Source of the DNA: Ignavibacterium sp.
GTDB taxonomy: Bacteria; Bacteroidota; Ignavibacteria; Ignavibacteriales; Ignavibacteriaceae
DNA: 64,000 bases
Assembly (NCBI GenBank): GCA_018335755.1
Contig: JAGXRK010000053.1
Span: forward strand, 124,001 to 188,000
Direction: 5' to 3'
The notes beneath the pieces are model-generated. The model saw nothing but the letters and a program-made list of their open reading frames with translations, was not told the origin of the DNA and ran no database searches. How positions within the stretch are numbered: position 1 is the stretch's first letter; every line of letters begins with the position of its first letter. Positions 60,622-64,000 of this stretch are shown here, piece by piece. A program made the position numbers and the translations under genes.

Positions 60622-61564
60622 AAACTTTAATTTTGATAAGCTTAAAAACGGGTTAAGTAAAACCCGAAATAAAATTGTTAATTCAATCAACGAAGCAGTC
60701 ACAGGAAAAGCGGTAATTGACAATATTACAATTGATAAATTAGAAGAAGTTCTTGTTACTTCGGACATTGGTTTTGATACAACAGAGAAAATAATTGAGC
60801 AGGTTCGTGTGAGTCTTAAATCTGAAAAGGACCGATCTGAAGTTAGTATAATAACTGTTGTTAAGAATGAACTTGTAAAACTGTTAAATCAAAATCAAAA
60901 TAACGGAGGTGATTATACAAATCATAAGCCTTATATTATTTTAATTGTTGGTATAAATGGAGCAGGGAAGACCACCACTATTGGTAAATTAGCTAACAAT
61001 TATAAAAAAATTGACTGCAAAGTAATTGTGGGAGCAGCGGATACTTTCCGTGCCGCGGCCAATGAGCAGCTAGATATATGGGCTGAGCGTGCTGGTGTGG
61101 ATATTATACAACGCGGAAAAGGCTCTGATCCTTCATCTGTTGCGTATGATACTGTTAAAAAGGCTTTAGATGATAAATATGATATAGTGTTAATCGATAC
61201 AGCCGGCAGACTTCACAATAAAACCAACCTTATGAATGAGCTTAATAAAATAAAAAGAGTAATTTCAAAGCTAGTACCTGATGCTCCGCATCAAACCTTA
61301 CTTGTTATTGATGGAAATACCGGACAGAATGCTATTGTACAAGCTGATGAATTCTCTAAAGTAACCGATCTTTCAGGATTAGTTATCACTAAACTGGATG
61401 GCACTGCTAAAGGCGGTTCGGTTTTTCAAATTATTGCTAATCAGAATGTTCCGGTTAAATACATCGGAGTTGGCGAAGGAATTGATGACCTCCAGGAGTT
61501 TGATGCACAGGCTTTTGTAAATGCCATATTTGTGAGTGATATTTATGCTAATGAAACGACCTAA
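60608..61564 (+). CDS. ftsY: Signal recognition particle receptor FtsY
   Basis: FtsY docks SRP-ribosome complexes at the membrane. The 318-residue protein has the NG GTPase domain with INGAGKTTTIGKLA (G1), DTFRAAANEQL, DTAGRLHNKTNLMNEL, TKLDGTAKGG and GVGEGIDDLQEFDAQAFVNAIF. The acidic A domain of E. coli FtsY is absent; the N-terminus is a short basic helix MSLFKNFNFDKLKNGLSK. I use the ATG at 60608; a TTG at 60548 would lie deep in pgsA. The co-location with secretion-dependent genes is probably incidental. The last bases overlap the small membrane protein gene. Confidence 0.97.
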   Translation: MSLFKNFNFDKLKNGLSKTRNKIVNSINEAVTGKAVIDNITIDKLEEVLVTSDIGFDTTEKIIEQVRVSLKSEKDRSEVSIITVVKNELVKLLNQNQNNGGDYTNHKPYIILIVGINGAGKTTTIGKLANNYKKIDCKVIVGAADTFRAAANEQLDIWAERAGVDIIQRGKGSDPSSVAYDTVKKALDDKYDIVLIDTAGRLHNKTNLMNELNKIKRVISKLVPDAPHQTLLVIDGNTGQNAIVQADEFSKVTDLSGLVITKLDGTAKGGSVFQIIANQNVPVKYIGVGEGIDDLQEFDAQAFVNAIFVSDIYANETT

Positions 61565-61751
61565 ACATCGGGTTTTTGATTATCCTGCCCGATTTTATAA
61601 GCCCGAAGAAGATGAAAAAGAAAAAAAGAAAAAAAGACTTGGCTTTTCCAGACAACGTAAGTTCAAGCACCGGAAGAGGAGTCCGATATTCTGGATTGTT
61701 ATTTTAGTTTTTGTGGTTTACTTAATTCTCAAACTTAATAAGTTAGTATAA
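61551..61751 (+). CDS. Small basic single-pass membrane protein
   Basis: A 66-residue protein beginning KRPKHRVFDYPARFYKPEEDEKEK, then a basic stretch (KKKRLGFSRQRKFKHRKRSP) and one C-terminal transmembrane helix (about 45-62, IFWIVILVFVVYLILKL). The tail-anchored layout and the RPKHRxFDYxPRxYxPE motif resemble short proteins found near ftsY or in similar places in FCB genomes. It overlaps ftsY by 14 bases, so it is co-translated. ATG at 61545 is an equally possible start. Function unknown. Confidence 0.75.
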   Translation: MKRPKHRVFDYPARFYKPEEDEKEKKKKRLGFSRQRKFKHRKRSPIFWIVILVFVVYLILKLNKLV

Positions 61752-61790
61752 TATTTTTATTAGTTTACATAATATACATTATCAGACAGA

Positions 61791-61820
61791 TAAAAAGCCG
61801 GAATAAAATCATCCCGGCTT
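61791..61820 (-). terminator. Terminator of the dehydrogenase/thiolase operon
   Basis: AAGCCGG (61795-61801) and CCGGCTT (61814-61820) pair around a 12-base loop. On the minus strand TTTTTA follows. It lies 18 bases past the dehydrogenase stop. Confidence 0.78.
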
Positions 61821-61838
61821 ACAATTATTCCGCTTCTT

Positions 61839-62687
61839 TTAATATTTATAAAATCCTTCTCCCGATTTTCTTCCTAGTTTTCCGGCAGCTACCATCTTTT
61901 TTAATAATGGGCAAGGTCTGTACTTTGGATCATTAAATCCATTGTATAGCACTTCCATAATTGCCAGACAAACATCTAAACCAATAAAATCAGCTAAAGT
62001 TAACGGACCCATTGGATGGTTCATACCTAATTTCATTACAGTATCAATATCTTCTTTTGAAGCGACTCTTTCCATTAAGGTAAAAACTGCTTCATTAATC
62101 ATCGGCATTAAAATCCTGTTTGAAATAAATCCTGGATAATCAAAAACCTCAACGGGTTGTTTATCAAGTTGTATGGATAATTCTTTTACTACGTTGAATG
62201 TTTCGTCAGATGTAGAATAACCACGGATTATTTCAACTAATTTCATAACCGGTACCGGGTTCATAAAATGCATCCCAATGAATTTATCAGGTCTTATCCC
62301 TGCAGATAATTCAGTTATTGAAATTGATGATGTATTTGTGGCGAATATGGATTCAGGTTTAACTATAGAGTTTAAAGTATTAAAAATAGATAACTTAGCA
62401 TCTTTATTCTCATAAATAGCCTCAATAACTAAATCAACATCAATGGGTACATTCTTAACATCTATAATTTTATTTATATTTTTAAGTGAAACCGCTTTAT
62501 TTTCTTCAGTTACAGTACCTTTTTTAATCTGTCTGTCGAAGTTAGCTGCAATAGTTTTAATAGCTTTTTGAAAAAGTTCTTCAGTCGATTCACAGAGAAA
62601 AACGTTAAATCCTTTTACTGCAAATACATGAGTAATTCCATTTCCCATAGTACCGCCGCCAACAACTGCTACATTCTTTATATTCAT
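61839..62687 (-). CDS. 3-hydroxybutyryl/3-hydroxyacyl-CoA dehydrogenase
   Basis: The 282-residue enzyme oxidises (or makes) 3-hydroxyacyl-CoA with NAD(P). It has the N-terminal dinucleotide fold with VVGGGTMGNGITHVF (GxGxxG), the ATNTSSISITEL segment, HFMNPVPVMKLVEII with the catalytic His, and the C-terminal dimer domain with GPLTLADFIGLDVCLAIME. Its length is that of short-chain Hbd/PaaH enzymes rather than the fused beta-oxidation proteins. It follows the thiolase by 14 bases in one operon, fitting C4 acetoacetyl-CoA/3-hydroxybutyryl-CoA metabolism. Direction (butyrate-type synthesis or degradation) cannot be told here. Confidence 0.94.
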   Translation of the reverse strand: MNIKNVAVVGGGTMGNGITHVFAVKGFNVFLCESTEELFQKAIKTIAANFDRQIKKGTVTEENKAVSLKNINKIIDVKNVPIDVDLVIEAIYENKDAKLSIFNTLNSIVKPESIFATNTSSISITELSAGIRPDKFIGMHFMNPVPVMKLVEIIRGYSTSDETFNVVKELSIQLDKQPVEVFDYPGFISNRILMPMINEAVFTLMERVASKEDIDTVMKLGMNHPMGPLTLADFIGLDVCLAIMEVLYNGFNDPKYRPCPLLKKMVAAGKLGRKSGEGFYKY

Positions 62688-62701
62688 TGTACTACCTTAA
62701 T

Positions 62702-63880
62702 TTATTTATAGTTTTTAACAATTACTGCAGAAGCTTCTCCTCCACCTATACAAAGAGATGCTATACCGTACACCGAATTTCGTTTTTTCAATTCGTGAAT
62801 AAGTGTAGTAAGTACTCGTGCTCCGCTTGCTCCAATTGGATGACCTAAAGCAACTGCTCCGCCATTAACATTTACATTGTCGGTAGATAATCCTAGTAAT
62901 TTATTTACAGCTAATGAAACGACCGCAAAAGCTTCATTGATTTCAAACAGATCTATTTGCTCTATTTTCATTCCAGCCTTATTTAGAACTTTATTTATAG
63001 CATCAGCAGGCGCTGTTGTAAACTCAACAGGAGATTTGGCAGTCGAACTCTGTGCAACTATTTCGACTAATGGCGTTAAACCTAATTCTTTAGCTTTTTC
63101 TTCGCTCATAACTAATAGTGCGGCAGCTCCATCGTTTATACTGGATGCATTAGCAGCAGTAACTACACCATCTTTTTCAAATACAGGTTTTAGGCCAGGA
63201 ATTTTATCAAACTTAACTCTTTCTGGTTCTTCATCTTTATCAACGATTATATCTCCTTTCCGTGATTCAACTTTAACGGGAACAATTTCTTCCCTGAATC
63301 TTTCCTTTCGGGTTGCATCTATAACTTTTTTATAACTGTTTATTGTAAAGTCATCAAGTTCTTCCCTTTTGAACTTAAATTCTTTAGCACAAATTTCTGC
63401 ACAACTTCCCATATGAATATTATTATACACATCCCACAAACCATCCAGGACTATAATATCGTGTACCTGGCCATGCCCAAGACGATATCCGTTTCTGGCA
63501 TTTAATAAAGCATACGGAGTATTGCTCATACTCTCCATTCCACCAGCAATTACAATTTCTGCATCACCGGTTAGAATTGCCTGTTGGGCAAGCATAACTG
63601 CTTTCAGTCCGCTTCCGCACATTTTGTTGATTGTCATACATTCAACTTTTTGTGGTAGTCCAGAATATAAAGCTGCCTGTCTAGCTGGTGCCTGTCCCTG
63701 TCCGGTCATAAGCACATTGCCCATTATAACTTCATCTATAAGATTAACATCAATTCCCGAATCATCTAAAACGGATTTAATAGCTACACTGCCTAATTTG
63801 GCAGCACTTAGAGAAGAAAGGCTTCCGCCAAATGACCCAACTGGAGTACGTTTAGCTGAAACGATTACTACTTTTTTCAT
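62702..63880 (-). CDS. Acetyl-CoA acetyltransferase (thiolase)
   Basis: The 392-residue thiolase joins or splits acetoacetyl-CoA. It has the nucleophile Cys in INKMCGSGLKAV (about 88), NVNGGAVALGHPIGASGAR with its His near 347, and the second catalytic Cys in CIGGGEASAVIV near the end. Start ATG 63880 with AGGAGAG just upstream, a strong SD. It pairs with the dehydrogenase that follows on the same strand. A partly visible gene lies 71 bases upstream. Confidence 0.95.
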   Translation of the reverse strand: MKKVVIVSAKRTPVGSFGGSLSSLSAAKLGSVAIKSVLDDSGIDVNLIDEVIMGNVLMTGQGQAPARQAALYSGLPQKVECMTINKMCGSGLKAVMLAQQAILTGDAEIVIAGGMESMSNTPYALLNARNGYRLGHGQVHDIIVLDGLWDVYNNIHMGSCAEICAKEFKFKREELDDFTINSYKKVIDATRKERFREEIVPVKVESRKGDIIVDKDEEPERVKFDKIPGLKPVFEKDGVVTAANASSINDGAAALLVMSEEKAKELGLTPLVEIVAQSSTAKSPVEFTTAPADAINKVLNKAGMKIEQIDLFEINEAFAVVSLAVNKLLGLSTDNVNVNGGAVALGHPIGASGARVLTTLIHELKKRNSVYGIASLCIGGGEASAVIVKNYK

Positions 63881-63951
63881 AGCACTCTCCTGAAATATTT
63901 ATTGTTTTGATTAAAATTAAAGAAAAATAAACTTAGATTCAGAAAGGAAAT

Positions 63952-64000
63952 CTACTTTTGAGGAATAATCGAAGATAATTCAGCAACAATGTTACCAACC
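63952..64000 (-). CDS. C-terminal end of a gene cut by the window edge
   Basis: Reading the minus strand, 15 codons (VGNIVAELSSIIPQK) precede a TAG stop at 63952-63954, in the same direction as the thiolase. This is too little to identify a product. It may be the preceding member of the same operon. Confidence 0.35.
   Translation of the reverse strand, partial: VGNIVAELSSIIPQK

Overview
The window is AT-rich bacterial chromosome. It most likely comes from the Ignavibacteria or a neighbouring lineage of the Bacteroidota/Chlorobi (FCB) group. The main reasons are several secreted proteins ending in a type IX secretion (T9SS) sorting domain that opens with NYPNPFNPST-like sequence, YCF48-type propellers, a DUF5683-like membrane protein, a B. 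subtilis-type PurF, and frequent TTG or weak Shine-Dalgarno (SD) starts on housekeeping genes. This placement is inferred from gene content; no rRNA gene is present.

Layout. 0-1.4 kb: adk (cut by the window edge), tadA and tRNA-Arg(UCG), all on the minus strand. 1.6-4.5 kb: an ECF-type sigma factor translationally coupled to a membrane protein with an anti-sigma-like N-terminus and a TonB C-terminal domain. 4.7-7.9 kb: aromatic amino acid genes, namely a chorismate mutase/prephenate dehydratase/ACT/DAHP synthase fusion and tyrA, whose start is frameshifted. 7.9-10.1 kb: a KamA-family radical SAM protein. 10.5-12.9 kb: two secreted proteins.

13-30 kb is an accessory-looking island. It holds a hybrid histidine kinase with an AraC output domain, a Hanks-type Ser/Thr kinase in an operon with a GAF/sigma-54 activator, six related small exported proteins (five of them lipoproteins), T9SS cargo (propeller, matrixin/beta-helix, an orphan sorting domain), and intergenic DNA full of palindromes, duplicated leaders and MITE-like repeats. 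The kinase/activator pair lies just upstream of a large palindrome and a sigma-54-like promoter that precedes the main lipoprotein cluster. I infer a signalling-controlled surface lipoprotein system.

30-64 kb is mostly core: a DUF1846 protein, two tandem STAS proteins, tRNA-Arg(ACG) with a damaged partial copy beside it, an OmpA/TSP3 protein, RqcH, a POT transporter, and a long plus-strand run (PASTA, rpe, folP, cdaA, glycosyltransferase, CHAD, UPF0173 hydrolase, parA, parB, small membrane proteins). Then come Ppx/GppA, an aroQ operon, a MerR regulator with tRNA-Pro(GGG), a secreted MetX-like hydrolase, a DUF362/polyferredoxin pair, an overlapping purF-subtilase-pgsA-ftsY-small membrane protein chain, and a 3-hydroxyacyl-CoA dehydrogenase/thiolase pair.

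The observations I rate highest are: (a) the sigma / anti-sigma-TonB fusion; (b) the small lipoprotein family with its adjacent kinase/sigma-54 regulators; (c) a 22-nt double-hairpin element found twice, once inside a MITE-like repeat and once inside a duplicated tRNA 3' end, both at a TC|GA junction; (d) a 76-bp element directly upstream of two signalling genes; (e) the four-domain aromatic fusion next to the frameshifted tyrA.
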